Made by a program: the position numbers and the translations under genes. From assembly GCA_036365145.1 (NCBI GenBank), contig JAEOAD010000001.1, forward strand, positions 101,529,501-101,593,500: DNA of 64,000 nt. The letters are read 5' to 3'. Within the stretch, counting starts at the first letter, position 1. Each line of letters opens with the position of its first letter. Positions 9,928 through 19,930 of the stretch are shown piece after piece. Origin of the DNA: Orientallactaga sibirica (lineage: Eukaryota > Chordata > Mammalia > Rodentia > Dipodidae). The notes beneath the pieces were generated by a model that was given only the letters and a program-made list of their open reading frames with translations, had not been told where the DNA came from and ran no database searches.

Positions 9928-10042
9928 GGAGGGGGACCAGAATAGAATCTTCTCTTTTTCCTTCTTGTTAGGCAGAATGTAGGTCTTTAGAGGAATGGTA
10001 GGGTGGAAGCCACCTGCAGCTAATGGGAATGGCATGAATAAT
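9928..10042 (-). repeat. Unclassified interspersed repeat, copy C (diverged)
   Basis: The reverse complement contains GCCATTCCCATTAGCTGCAG, GTGGC, then a GAAAAAGAGAAGATTCTATT block. Both are in the same order and spacing as in copies A (2792) and B (3540). It is clearly more diverged than those two are from each other. Confidence 0.6.
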
Positions 10043-10221
10043 CCCTCCTGGCACAAAACATGATGGTTTAGCTGTCAAAGCCAGTGCTTTTTGAACTTTG
10101 CTATGAATGTAATCTCCTGTTCGTAGTGAAGACAGCTCAAGCCCATGCAAGGCTGGACAGGAGTGTTGGTGAGAATCCAGTCAGATCAGGCTTTCCCCAC
10201 AAATTCATTACCTAACACTGT

Positions 10222-10466
10222 CATCAATGGACATGCAGACCCACAAAACCAGTTCCCATCAATGGACATGCAGACCCACAAAACCAGTTCCCATCAATGG
10301 ACATGCAGACCCACAAAACCAGTTCCCATCAATGGACATGCAGACCCACAAAACCAGTTCCCATCAATGGACATGCAGACCCACAAAACCAGTTCCCATC
10401 AATGGACATGCAGACCCACAAAACCAGTTCCCATCAATGGACATGCAGACCCACAAAACCAGTTCC
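10222..10466 (+). repeat. 35-bp minisatellite, seven copies
   Basis: Exactly 245 bp = 7 x 35. Each unit runs CATCAATGGACATGCAGACC then CACAAAACCAGTTCC, and I see no differences between units. Because 35 is not a multiple of three and the unit lacks stops in these frames, it opens long reading frames in all three forward frames (the 161-codon frame at 10145-10630 is one). These are not genes. It lies within an older repeat also seen at 5605-5760. Confidence 0.97.
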
Positions 10467-10529
10467 CATTAGAACTGCCTCTATTGTTTCTCCAACAACA
10501 CCTGAATCTCATTTGCTCTAGTAAAACTC

Positions 10530-10534
10530 TGTTT

Positions 10535-10577
<43 letters not shown>

Positions 10578-10580
10578 TTA
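10530..10580 (+). repeat. (TTTA)n microsatellite
   Basis: About twelve TTTA tetranucleotides in a row just downstream of the 35-bp minisatellite. Confidence 0.95.
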
Positions 10581-10599
10581 GCACTGCTTTATTTACCTC

Positions 10600-11695
10600 T
10601 TCTAAAATCAATTTCCTATGTTGTAAGTAAAATGATTGCTAACTAGTGCAAACGTTTCCCCAATTCCACACTTACTTCCTGAAAATTGGCAGTTTTAAAA
10701 TGTTTCAAGTCTTGAGATTTGCCTAGGAAATAAATTTTTTTATTTCATGTACATGATAATTTCCTCTCAGATTATTTATGAATTGGAGAGAAAATGAGTT
10801 GGGCTGAAAAGCTCTAGTGTATAATTCTAAGACCAATCTCCCTGAGAGAAGTCAAGAATTTGTCACTATGACTCGGGGCCTAGTTTCCTGTGGAAGTGAG
10901 TATTCACACTGGTGCAGTGTGTATGCAAATGCATGTGTGCACTCATGAATTGTCATAAGAGGAGGTGTCTGAACAAGAAACCCATCATCAGTCTCCGCGG
11001 GCAGAAGCTGCAATCTTTGTCTCGTGTGGGGAATGCCTTCCTCTCCCATTGAAAGATTCCTCTCCATGTTTCCAGCATGCCTGACATGCATGTTTTGAAG
11101 GTAGCTCTACACAGGTGTCACGAATACTTCAGTCAGCCATTGGTGACTCCGGGAACTTTAGCAAATCCTTTGCATTCTCTAAGTGAGAGGTCCTGGGACG
11201 ATGGGAGCTGTGCCTGAAGATATGTTAAAATCATATATTGGAACCTAGACTCAGCTAGGGGCCTGAGGAATGACTGCAGGCACACTGAACATTTTCTGTG
11301 CCATCATGGTTCTCATCCTTTAATTATCCTCTCATTTGAGTTATACAGATGTCATTGAAGGCCATATTGACACAATCAGAGAAAATTAAATTAAAGCTCT
11401 TGTGCTTTCAGGCTAAAGAAGCCCAAACCTTCCATAGGCTGTCAGCTAATCCTTGAGGTGAGGAGAAGGGGATATTTCCAAAAATAAGAGTGTGTCTCTT
11501 TCTTCTTGATAAGAAATGTGAGCTGATACCTCTCCTGCATGTGAGAAATCATTCTTGACACTTATTTCTGAAGTACAACTATTATCAGCCCAATACCTAA
11601 CGATAGTGTCATAAATGAGATACATGCTAAATAGAGGGTGCTGGCCCCCAGCTAATCTTAGTACAAGAAGTCACTTACTGTATGACAAAAGCTCA
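10600..11695. other. No gene recognised
   Basis: Unique-looking sequence of mixed composition. No coding frame with a recognisable domain, and no young repeat seen. Confidence 0.45.
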
Positions 11696-11699
11696 TTAA

Positions 11700-11815
11700 G
11701 CACCAGGCACTGCACTGGGTGATTTGCAAAATTACTACAAAAGAGGAACCACCGATGGGGAGAAAGGCTTACAGAAGTGAAGTGACTTGGCCAAGGCCAC
11801 TCACTCTGCTCACAC
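11700..11815 (-). mobile_element. MIR SINE, minus strand
   Basis: GCACCAGGCACTGCACTGGG followed by GAAGTGAAGTGACTTGGCCA and AGGCCACTCACTC resembles the antisense MIR core (GAGGTTAAGTAACTTGCCCA, AGGTCACACAGC). Approximate boundaries. Confidence 0.6.
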
Positions 11816-12258
11816 ACAGATATATAGATACATATAAATCTTCATATCTAGCCAGTAGTAGGTCATGAAACTTAAAAGGAGACCATGAGAGGGGAAAAGA
11901 GATCTTAGGAGAAGGTAATACTCAAGTTTCCCTCCAGATTATGTAAATCTTTTCTGATTTCAAATGGGGAAGAGAGTAAGAAAATACATGTGACATGAAA
12001 TCAGGAAGACGTCCATCGGAGTGAGGAAGTGGACCTGCCAGAGGTGAGGCGGAGGGATGGGGACATAGCATGAAGAGGGGAATCAAGAACAAAGTATATA
12101 TGAGAATTTCATATTAAAACCCATTACTTGGCATGCTGACATGTAAAAAAAAACTAACTGAAAAATCTCTGGTGTATTGGACCCTATAGAGTTTTAAGCT
12201 CTTTCTGTTGAACACAAGTTTTCTCTTCAAACTCGATGCTTCATAATAATCATGACTT
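11816..12258. other. No gene recognised
   Basis: Purine-rich, unique-looking sequence without a recognisable element. Confidence 0.4.
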
Positions 12259-12523
12259 GGGGTTGGGGAGCTAGTTCAATCAGTAAGGTTTTTGCCTCAC
12301 TAGCAAAAGAATCTGGGTTTGATCCCCAGCACCCATGGATAAAAGCCAGCATTGAGGAGGTGGAGCCAGGAGGATTTTGGGGGCTCACGAACAAGCCAAT
12401 CTAGCTAACTAGCCAATGACAGACCTTGTCTCAAAAGAAAAAAAAATAATAGATGGCGCCTGAGAGAACAACATCCAAGGTTGTTCTCTATTCTCCACGC
12501 ACACGTGTGTGTGTATATATATA

Positions 12524-12558
<35 letters not shown>

Positions 12559-12600
12559 CATATGCACCCATACATACACATATACATACACATGCATGCA
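12259..12600 (+). mobile_element. B4-type (tRNA + 7SL) SINE with GT tract
   Basis: The head GGGGTTGGGGAGCTAGTTCA and GGTTTGATCCCCAGCACCCA is ID/B2-like. The second half, with GGAGGTGGAGCCAGGAGGAT and AGACCTTGTCTCAAAAG, is B1-like. The tail region holds a (GT)n run (about 12525-12554) and CATACATACA-type repeats, as is usual for B4. Confidence 0.65.
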
Positions 12601-13764
12601 CAAGAAAGTAATAGAGGAACAATATCTCCAACACCAATCATGATGCAGTGCTGTGGGCAGCAAATCCTGATGGACACGATTTTGAACCACAGGTTTTCCT
12701 CTTGAAAGATGGCCTGAATACTGCATGGCCAGATTTACTTTAATGCCATCTATTTGCTGCATTACAGCCTTTAATAAAGTGCCTTTAGGAGGCATTAAGG
12801 CTAAGGCTTCCTGTTGCCAAAACCAGACTCTCAGCAGCAACACTGTCCTGCTAGGGTGTTGTGATCCCACAACACAATGTAATGGGACTTCAGTGTGTTG
12901 TACCACAGGACGGCCAGGAGCAGTGAAAGGGATCAGAATCAGATTGCTGACAGAGATCACACTTAGACAAAGGTAACTCTTTACCATGAAAGGCAGTTTT
13001 CTATTTGGCTGGAAACTGTTTACAATGAATGGCCTACAGACAGTTGAGGATTAGGAGAAAGAACTTCAGAGCCTCAGGTGCATGGTGGCTTCTGGTCGTG
13101 AAACAGCAGCAGACAAAAAGAAATCCATGCAGGCCACTATAGGCTGGAAGCCCAGCCAGTATAGACAGATGCCAGCATGTCTCAGAGACCTAGCCTCTTG
13201 AAGAACTCAGCATTTAAAGCAGTAAATAGTCACATCAGAAAACTGCAGGCTTATTAATGCAGTCTGTGGCATGGGAGTCAGTACCACTACGACCCTACTA
13301 AAGCTTATGTGTTCCCTGTAACACAACAGTTCGTCTCCTCAGTACATGTTCTGCAGAATTCTGACCATAGTGCCAGTGGAGATGTGAATGGGAATGACAC
13401 AAAAAGCATATGTGCATCAATATGAGAATGGATAAATTGTGATCTATTCATGCAATTAAATGCCATCCAGCAGAGAAAATGCCAACTACAATGATCTGAC
13501 CATCAACTCGTCTTTATCTAGCAAATATTGACTGTAATTGTAAGCTTCAAGGGAATATAATGATATTTTGCAAATTTTACAAATGACGAAAGTAATATTG
13601 TCATTTTTGTTAAGGATGCATACATGGGTTGTAAAGATACGAAGTTAAAAGGCAGAAATGATGAATGCCACATTCAGTGTGCTGGCTTCCCTAAGCAGGA
13701 AGGACACAATGTGAGGCACAGGGATGCACTCAGTTTCTCATTATACTACTGTGCACTGGTTGGT
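12601..13764. other. No gene recognised
   Basis: Between 12724 and 12987 both strands have an open frame of more than 80 codons, but neither encodes a domain I recognise, and the minus frame only becomes long by running through the CA/GT tract of the neighbouring SINE. The rest is unique-looking DNA. Confidence 0.4.
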
Positions 13765-13880
13765 GGGTTAGTTGGTGAGAAAAGGCCTCACTATGTAGCC
13801 CAGGCTGTCCTCAAACTCAATCATTCTGTTTCTGCCTCCCAAGTGCTGGGATTATAGCTATATACCACCATCCCTCATGC
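13765..13880 (-). mobile_element. B1 SINE, minus strand (old)
   Basis: The antisense B1 order is visible: GGCCTCACTATGTAGCCCAG, GCTGTCCTCAAACTCA, TGCCTCCCAAGTGCTGGGAT, TATAGC. It lacks the extra right-half sequence of the younger copies and is more diverged. Confidence 0.75.
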
Positions 13881-13916
13881 ATTAATTAGGCTTCTTTTTA
13901 TTTATGTATTATTGTT

Positions 13917-14063
13917 TTGTTTTGTTAAGGCAGGGTCTCACTCTAGCCCAGGCTGACCTGGAATTCACTCTGTAGACACAGGCTGTCCCCAAACTCACAG
14001 TGATCCACCTGCTTCTGCCTCCTGAGTGCTGGGATTAAAGGCATGTGCCACCACACCCAGCTA
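13917..14063 (-). mobile_element. B1 SINE, minus strand
   Basis: Antisense B1: GGCAGGGTCTCACTCTAGCC, CAGGCTGACCTGGAATTCAC, TGCCTCCTGAGTGCTGGGAT, TAAAGGCATGTGCCACCACA. Typical of the local B1 subtype with the tandem internal block. Confidence 0.9.
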
Positions 14064-14129
14064 ATGATATCTCTTTTATATCTGATATTTTATACAATTT
14101 AAATTTTTAATCTAAAAATGTGAGAATTC

Positions 14130-14170
14130 AGTTGTTCATCCAGATGTTCATTCATTCAATAAACACTTAT
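14130..14170 (+). mobile_element. L2 LINE fragment, left of L1 insertion
   Basis: GTTCATTCATTCAATAAACA matches the start of the L2 3' region (ATTCATTCAACAAATATTTA). The matching continuation (ATGAATGTATGATATGCCAG) is found only after the L1 and SINE, at 17440, which suggests a single L2 split by the L1. Confidence 0.5.
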
Positions 14171-14590
14171 ATGGGGGTCCCCATTTCCAGATACCCTGCA
14201 GGCACCAAGTGAGTAAACCAAATCCCTGATTCCCGGGGCTTCTCCCAGTTTTCTGGTCCCAGTAGGTCCCCCTGCAGCTACCTTGGGTCTGCTTGTACCC
14301 TGCCAGCTTGCTGCAGAAGTAGTAGGCCCCTTGCTCCACCTTCCTGATCAAAGTGCCCCTGGATCCACATTCTGGAATACCTTGTGCCTGAGGGTGCCCA
14401 TGGCAGGCATTGAGTGAGCAGGCCAGATCCCTGTTCTGCAATGCTCCACCCAGTTTCGTGGTCCCTGTAGGTTCCCCTGCACCTGGCTTAGGGAGACCTG
14501 GTCCATTTGTGGGGGGCTGTGGAAATAGGACTGTTGCTCTGGTATCCTGACAGGCCCCTGAATACTGACATCCCTATTCCCCTGAGTCAG
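14171..14590 (+). promoter_or_regulatory. L1 5' UTR promoter monomers (two tandem units)
   Basis: Two diverged units about 205 bp apart. GGCACCAAGTGAGTAAACC (14200) pairs with GGCATTGAGTGAGCAGGCC (14405). CCAGTTTTCTGGTCCC pairs with CCAGTTTCGTGGTCCC. GTAGGTCCCCCTGCA pairs with GTAGGTTCCCCTGCA. Further on, TTGCTCCACCTTCCTGA pairs with TTGCTCTGGTATCCTGA. Tandem monomers of about 200 bp are the promoter organisation known in mouse and other rodent L1s. A third, weaker unit may follow to about 14790. Confidence 0.7.
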
Positions 14591-14961
14591 AGGGTGCAGG
14601 GGCCATTGTGGAAGCATGCCTCTTGCCTCTGGATCTCCAGCTTGCTGACTCTTGGTTCCCCAGCCCATGATTCCCATGTGCAGAAGAGTACATGCAAGCA
14701 GAGTGACTAGGCCAGAACACCCAGTTCTCCAGGTACCTTTGATGTACCTGCAGTCTCCACAATCTGTGCATCTGTGGTTATGATCCCATTGTTCACCAGT
14801 ATACCAATCCCGTTCACATTTAGAACAGAATACCCTCTGAAGATCCTGCAAAAACAAAAATTTGCTTCCTCCTCAATAGAATGAAATGTCTCCCCAAGAT
14901 GGGTAGACCATAATGCAAAAAAGCCAACAAACGTCAGAAAACTGACAGATCTCCACCAAGG

Positions 14962-15235
14962 ATGCCTAGTCCCACAATGGAAGCCTCCAATGAAATCATA
15001 GAGAAATCAACAGAAATTGAATCCCGAAATGAAAACACAACAACCAGTGAGAACCTGATCAAAAGAATTGCAGAACTGGAAGCAAACCATCAAATGACCA
15101 ACAAATGTTTCAATGAAATTGCACAGAATTGTCTCAGAGCATTCAGCTTTTGACAGTAGGCTTAACTTGATTGAAGAAAACATTAGAACCCTCCAAAGAG
15201 ATATGAATGAATTGAAGGTGAGTCAAGAAATGGAA
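14962..15235 (+). pseudogene. L1 ORF1 N-terminal fragment
   Basis: The frame opens at an ATG at 14962 just after the leader and runs 63 codons before a stop. It is rich in Glu, Asn, Ile and Lys (for example ENLIKRIAELEANHQ), consistent with the coiled-coil segment of L1 ORF1p, the RNA-binding chaperone of the L1 RNP. L1-like sequence continues out of frame (GAATTGAAGGTGAGTCAAGA) until the deletion junction. RNA-recognition and C-terminal domains are gone. Confidence 0.65.
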
Positions 15236-15249
15236 GATCTCAACCCAGA

Positions 15250-15440
15250 CTCTCATCATTGGATGAACGGATAACGAAGTTGTGGTACATTTATACAATG
15301 GGATTCTACTCAGCAGTAAGAAAAACAATGACACAATGAAATTTGTAGGAAAAAGGACAGACTTGGAAGAGATCATACTCAGCAAAATCACACAATCACA
15401 GAAAGACAAACACCGCATGGTGTCACTTATCTGTGGTTCC
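15250..15440 (+). pseudogene. L1 ORF2 extreme C-terminus remnant
   Basis: CATCATTGGATGAACGGATA then GTGGTACATTTATACAATGG matches the ORF2 end seen at 7680-7760 and 39500-39560 (the conserved W-Y-I-Y-T-M-like stretch), followed by AGAGATCATACTCAGC and the start of the 3' UTR. No catalytic domain. Confidence 0.75.
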
Positions 15441-15749
15441 TAACCTGGACCTGCTCGAGTTGCTGTCATACCTGATAGGCAGCTCAAGGCCCAGGCAATA
15501 TGGATGGAAGGGTTTGCGGAAGGGGAGGGGAAATGGAGGGGGGAAACAAACATAAAATTAAACCAAAATGAGTTGATACCATAGAAACCTTTATCCTTGG
15601 AGATAGCCTAAAAGATATAACCCTCAAAAGAAGTAAGGGGGGCACCTGAAAAGTAGGGCTCTGGTGAGGGGGGGATGATGCCTAAGCTTAAAGGAATATT
15701 TTTTCTGTCTCTGACCTCTAACTCCCTGTACAAGAGACTGGTTGCTATC

Positions 15750-16133
15750 TGTATGGCACAGTACAGGTCGGGCCTTAGCCAAGCTGCCTGCTAGTAGGAA
15801 CCAGGAAGTGGCTTCTGTGGACGTGGCATTCTGCACAGGCCTGGAGTGACAACAGCTACAGCCCCATGCCCATGAGCAACCTGCTACGAGATGATCTGCC
15901 CGGAGACAGGCTACCATTGGTCACAAGAAGGGACCCACCCCATACAACAGTTGGCCAGCCAAACCCTTAAAAAACAGTATACTTCCCTGAGTAAATGGAG
16001 TCTGCAGAAGCTCACCCTCTGCCTGCTTTCACCCGACTCCTGGTGTCTGTGTCTTGACTCCGTGCCTCTCACCCCCTGCCCGGCGGAGAACCTGTATACC
16101 CTCCTGGGCTGGCCCTAGGAGGGACCCCCAACA
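15750..16133 (+). mobile_element. Solo LTR of the class II ERV family
   Basis: 384 bp, beginning TGTATGGCACAGTACAGGTC and ending GGAGGGACCCCCAACA. It is colinear with the 5' LTR of the provirus at 26767-27148, lacking the two duplications seen in that provirus's 3' LTR. Flanks GCTATC (15744-15749) and CCTACC (16134-16139) are compatible with a 6-bp TSD with two changes. Homologous L1 3' UTR text at 8455-8480 shows that host sequence runs straight through the site. No internal viral sequence remains, as expected after LTR-LTR recombination. Confidence 0.9.
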
Positions 16134-17207
16134 CCTACCCACATTGAGCTGTTGATCAGCGAGACCTACAAAGTCCCCAAATCGAGGCAGCTTTCTGTCA
16201 AAGCACTTGATTACCTGCCTGAGGAAAAAGCTAAGACCCTAATGCTGAAGACACATATGCTGATGACACAGAGCACAGAGAGACCTGGATGGAATTCAGA
16301 AGAAAGCCAGTCCCCAGATGGTTAGCCTGTCTAGTGCTGGAAAGTGCTATATGAGCTACTGGGGAAAATGGACAATGGTCTGAGCAACCAGGTCTAAGGT
16401 ACTCAGAAGCAAACACCCTGACAGGATATACATGCCAGTGCAACAGTGGAACACAGCCTTGGTGGGTAAGCAATAGCTTTCTGATTGGCTAAGAGATCCA
16501 GTCAGTGTAAAGGAACCCATATCTGGAATTGGGAACCAGATCAGAATCCTATGGAGACAAATATTATGCTCTCCAGTGTCAAAATCTCACTAGTCTTTGG
16601 CTAAAAGATTGCTCACATACATCAAATTCCCCTTAAATTAATAATGCTTATCCCATTTACACTCTACTGACTTTACTCTCCATTCGAGAATCTGTTCTTT
16701 TTCAGAAGGTAGTGAAACCTGAGGAGATAAACTACCCCTGGCACTTCAGCCAAGCCACAGCTGAATCCACAGAGGAATTGGGGAGAATAGCAAGAATGCT
16801 ACTTCCATTCTGTTCCTGATAATCAGCACCAGGGTATAGGAGACAGACCCTGAGGATACTCAACACCTACCAAAGTAGAGATCTAGAGTCTCCTAAGAGC
16901 TCATCACTGAAGTAAACTTAAAACTCACCCAACACAGCTCAGGGAATTTTGTGTAAGAGGGGGCAGAAAGATTGTAAGAACCACAGGTTGAAACATCATG
17001 CCTAGAGGCATTCCCCCCCCAAAAAAAATATCTGATTGCTTCTCCACAAGGCACAAACCACAACCCTATGGGGAATACCCCCAACCCCACTGAGGAGTAT
17101 CCCCAATGGAATGGGGGCAGGGATGAGGGAAAAGAAGGTACCAACACATGATGTATCCATATGAAACATTTGTTAATAATAATAATAAACATTAAAAAAT
17201 AAATAAG
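16134..17207 (+). mobile_element. L1 3' UTR (continuation after solo LTR)
   Basis: Continues the L1 begun at 14171: ACATTGAGCTGTTGATCAGC, then GGTAAGCAATAGCTTTCTGA, then the end block CCAACACATGATGTATCC and an AATAATAATAAACATTAAAA tail. It aligns block by block with 8460-9545. Confidence 0.85.
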
Positions 17208-17440
17208 GGCTGCAAGGATGGCTTAACGGTTAAGGCGCCTGCCTGCCAAGCCTAAGAACTCCTGTTCAATTCTCCAGGTCCCACATTTAGCCATGCGTAA
17301 AATGATGCAAGGGCACAATGCCACACTTGCCCACGAGGGGACACAGTGTCTGGAATTCATTCACAGCTGCTGAGAAGCCACTGACACGCCCATTCTCTAT
17401 CTCTCTCTCTCTCTCTCTCAAAAATAAATAACTAAATAAA
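17208..17440 (+). mobile_element. B2-like SINE, long subtype
   Basis: Head GGCTGCAAGGATGGCTTAAC, long-subtype segment (AAATGATGCAAGGGCACAAT... CCCACGAGGGGACACAG), CT tract and an AAAAATAAATAACTAAATAA tail. It landed in or next to the A-rich tail of the preceding L1. Confidence 0.9.
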
Positions 17441-17560
17441 TATTTCTATGAATGTATGATATGCCAGGTGTCCTTCTCAAAATTTGAGAGGGAAATAGCA
17501 AAAGTAAAAAGGATAGTCAGTGACCTCAAAGGTTCAGTCCATTTGAAATGAAGAGACCCA
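17441..17560 (+). mobile_element. L2 LINE fragment, right of L1 insertion
   Basis: ATTTCTATGAATGTATGATA then TGCCAGGTGTCCTTCTCAAA corresponds to the L2 stretch TATTGAGCACCTACTATGTG / CCAGGCACTGTTCTAGG. See the left fragment at 14130. Confidence 0.45.
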
Positions 17561-18450
17561 CAGGGAAATTTAGATGATAGTGGGCGTGTGGCAATGAAGG
17601 AATTTGTGTCTAAAAGAGAGGTACTGCTCCTGTCAAAAGAACACAGACTGTCTCCCAGGCATGTGGCTAAACATGAAGGAGCTGCAAACCCAGTTCTACA
17701 AAACAGGAGACATAAATCCCAGAACAGATTCCCGGCTCTTCTCTCCAGCGTGCAGTGCAATCCATTTACCTGGCAAATGCTTTCACTCAGGCCTGGGCTG
17801 TTTGAACACTTTTTACAATGGTGGGAATTCCACACAAAGGGTGATTTCATGCTGCCTTGTGCTTCTTTCTCAATATAAATGTCACAATGCTTCTCTGAAC
17901 GTGTAACCGTGATGAGGCTATATTCATCAGTCATTCTAATGCGTTGTGTTTGAAGAGCACTTTGCAGCTATTCCCCCCAGTGTACTTAATATAAGACCAC
18001 GCTGATTCAGACAGGGAGCCTGTGCACTTCCTTACAATGGAGCCAAGGGGTATTATAGAAGGTTCAACTCATCTTGTTAACAATCATTTGTGGAGGATAA
18101 GATAGGGAACGTCACTGGTCATTACATAATACCAAAACTTGTGCAAGGGAGGGGTGCAGGGCAGTTTCCTTGAATTCTCTTACACAAGAAAAAGGGATAA
18201 TTCGCATTTTTAAAACCTGTATGATGCTAGATAGCAACAATGAATAAACTAAATAGGAAGTGACATACCTTCTCATTTCAGTCTTAATTCCAGAGTTATC
18301 CATCATTAAATGACATACAGAAAGCCCAGAAGTAGTTTATGGTAGAAATAAGATTACTTCTACATTAAATACTGATTTCATAATCTGGAACAAAACATAG
18401 TGGCTAAATATTATCCACACTTACAGTTCAAAATGCTTTAAGAACACATG
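17561..18450. other. No gene recognised
   Basis: Several overlapping open frames (for example 17446-17934 minus, 17604-17906 plus) occupy the same DNA on both strands and show no domain. I regard them as chance. Confidence 0.4.
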
Positions 18451-18451
18451 C

Positions 18452-18653
18452 ACATGGGTACTTTTAATTTTATTTATGTATTGGCAAACAGAGAAAGAGA
18501 GAGACAATGGGCATGCCAGAGCATAATGCCACAAAGTGCAGAAACATGTGCCACTTTGTGCATCCAGCTTTACATGGGGACTAGGGAATCAAGCTCAGGC
18601 CATCAGGCTTTGAAGGCAAATACCTTAATCACTGAGCCATCTCTCTATCTCCA
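18452..18653 (-). mobile_element. B2-like SINE, minus strand
   Basis: The antisense head is GCCATCTCTCTATCTCC near 18635-18651, with the antisense B-box region near GGGAATCAAGCTCAGG and a TTTTAATTTTATTTATG antisense tail at the left. Confidence 0.8.
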
Positions 18654-18654
18654 T

Positions 18655-18815
18655 GTGTTCATTTTTATGATATAGTTTAGCAACTTGTACAGGCAGATTA
18701 ATTCTAAGCCTCAACTTGTGCAGATGAGTAAGCTGAGACCCAGTGGATTAAGCAGTAAAATCTGTTTTGAAAGGGCTGGGACTATAACTCAACTCTCTGG
18801 ACTCTCCACAATCAG
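18655..18815 (-). mobile_element. MIR SINE, minus strand
   Basis: CAGATGAGTAAGCTGAGACC, then GGGCTGGGACTATAACTCAA, resembles the antisense MIR order (CAGATGAGGAAACTGAGGC, GAGCTGGGATTCGAACCC). Confidence 0.6.
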
Positions 18816-19366
18816 GCTTCCAATCTTCCATGAGTGTCGACAGCCACACTAACCCTTGACAATAATTCTGGGAGGTAGTGGGTCCCACTTAGACTCCATC
18901 TGAGTTGGAAACTTAGGGATGATTTGTGAAATGATTTTTCATTCATGGGCAGACAGCACTCTGATCACTGAAATCTGAAAACGTGATATTCCCCCTGGGT
19001 TGGATGAAATGGATAGAATAACATCCTGCTGTGTACAGGATTCACTGCCATGAGTCTTGGGCTTAGAAATACTTTTTTAGACATCGTGTCTGTCCTCTGG
19101 AAAGAGTGGTATCTATATTGAAAATAGCTAGAGTAGTAATTTTAAGAAACGTGAAGCATATTAAACTCAGAATAAAGTCAAAGGTTTTCACTTCTCTTGC
19201 AATATACAGTGGGGTGAAGCAGTGTCATTCAAGCTTGTTTGGTTTTGGTTTTGTTTTTAACTATAGGGGAGAGGAAAATGTAGGCTTGCTTATTCCAATG
19301 TCTGAATCATTGTCTATAGACACACTTGATATCACCACAAATGTTCCTGCATTCTACCACTCACCT
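18816..19366. other. No gene recognised
   Basis: Unique-looking sequence. The frame at 19106-19408 runs into the next SINE and has no recognisable domain. Confidence 0.4.
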
Positions 19367-19381
19367 AAAAAGCAGTCATTC

Positions 19382-19601
19382 GGGCTGAAGAAATGGCTTA
19401 GTGGTTAAGCGGCTTGCCTGTGAAGCCTAAGGACCCTGGATTGAGGCTCAATTCCCCAGTACCCACATAAGCCAGATGCACATGGTGGCTCATGTGTCTG
19501 GAGTTTATTTGCAGTGGCAAGAGTCCCTGATGCACCCATTCCCTCCCTCTCTCTCTCTCTCTCTCTCTCTTCTCTGTCTCTAATAAGTAAATAATTTTTT
19601 T
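19382..19601 (+). mobile_element. B2-like SINE, short subtype
   Basis: Near full-length copy with an exact 15-bp TSD, AAAAAGCAGTCATTC, at 19367-19381 and 19602-19616. The perfect TSD marks a young insertion. Confidence 0.95.
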
Positions 19602-19930
19602 AAAAAGCAGTCATTCATCTTTTCATTGTTTTCTTTAAGTCTGAGAACTGGTCATGTCTGCATTGCTATGAATAGTGAAGCTCTTTGGAGTCCAAGAGAC
19701 TCCCACTCAGTCATAGACATTTCTGCTACCTGATCTTCTCAGTGTGACAGTCTTTGAGGGGCCAGCCTTGTTCCAGTCAGAGATTAGGATCACCTATGTG
19801 CTCTGACTGATTCTAACAACAGGTCAATATATGCAGAAGACAGATGTCATAGGACTGGCTCTGACATTTGCCTGAGTGCACCTTTGTGTGGATCCCTAAG
19901 AGCTATGTGTCATTATCCTGTGTTGGTCTT

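Larger units (their letters stand above)
14171..15749 (+). mobile_element. L1 LINE with intact 5' end, internally deleted (left part)
   Basis: From 14171 there are at least two tandem 5' UTR monomers, then a non-coding leader, an ORF1 start at 14962, and an abrupt junction near 15240-15250 to the last codons of ORF2 and the 3' UTR. A complete rodent L1 is about 6-7 kb; here ORF1's end and nearly all of ORF2 are missing. The 3' UTR is interrupted by a solo LTR and continues at 16134-17200. Having a 5' end and a broken L2 on both sides, it was inserted full length and deleted later. Confidence 0.8.

Noticed and set aside
10222..10466. Regularly spaced repeat that could suggest a CRISPR array
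   Set aside because: The 35-bp units are directly tandem with no spacers, and the window is mammalian DNA.
10145..10630. 161-codon open frame with a repeating peptide
   Set aside because: It is produced by the 35-bp minisatellite, which is open in all three forward frames, followed by a TTTA microsatellite. No coding signature beyond the repeat.
12409..12987. 192-codon minus-strand frame
   Set aside because: Its length depends on reading through the CA/GT tract of a B4 SINE; no recognisable domain.
14348..14857. 169-codon minus-strand frame
   Set aside because: It is antisense to the L1 5' UTR monomers and leader and has no domain.
17446..17934. 162-codon minus-strand frame
   Set aside because: It overlaps two plus-strand frames of similar length and begins in L2-derived sequence; most likely chance.
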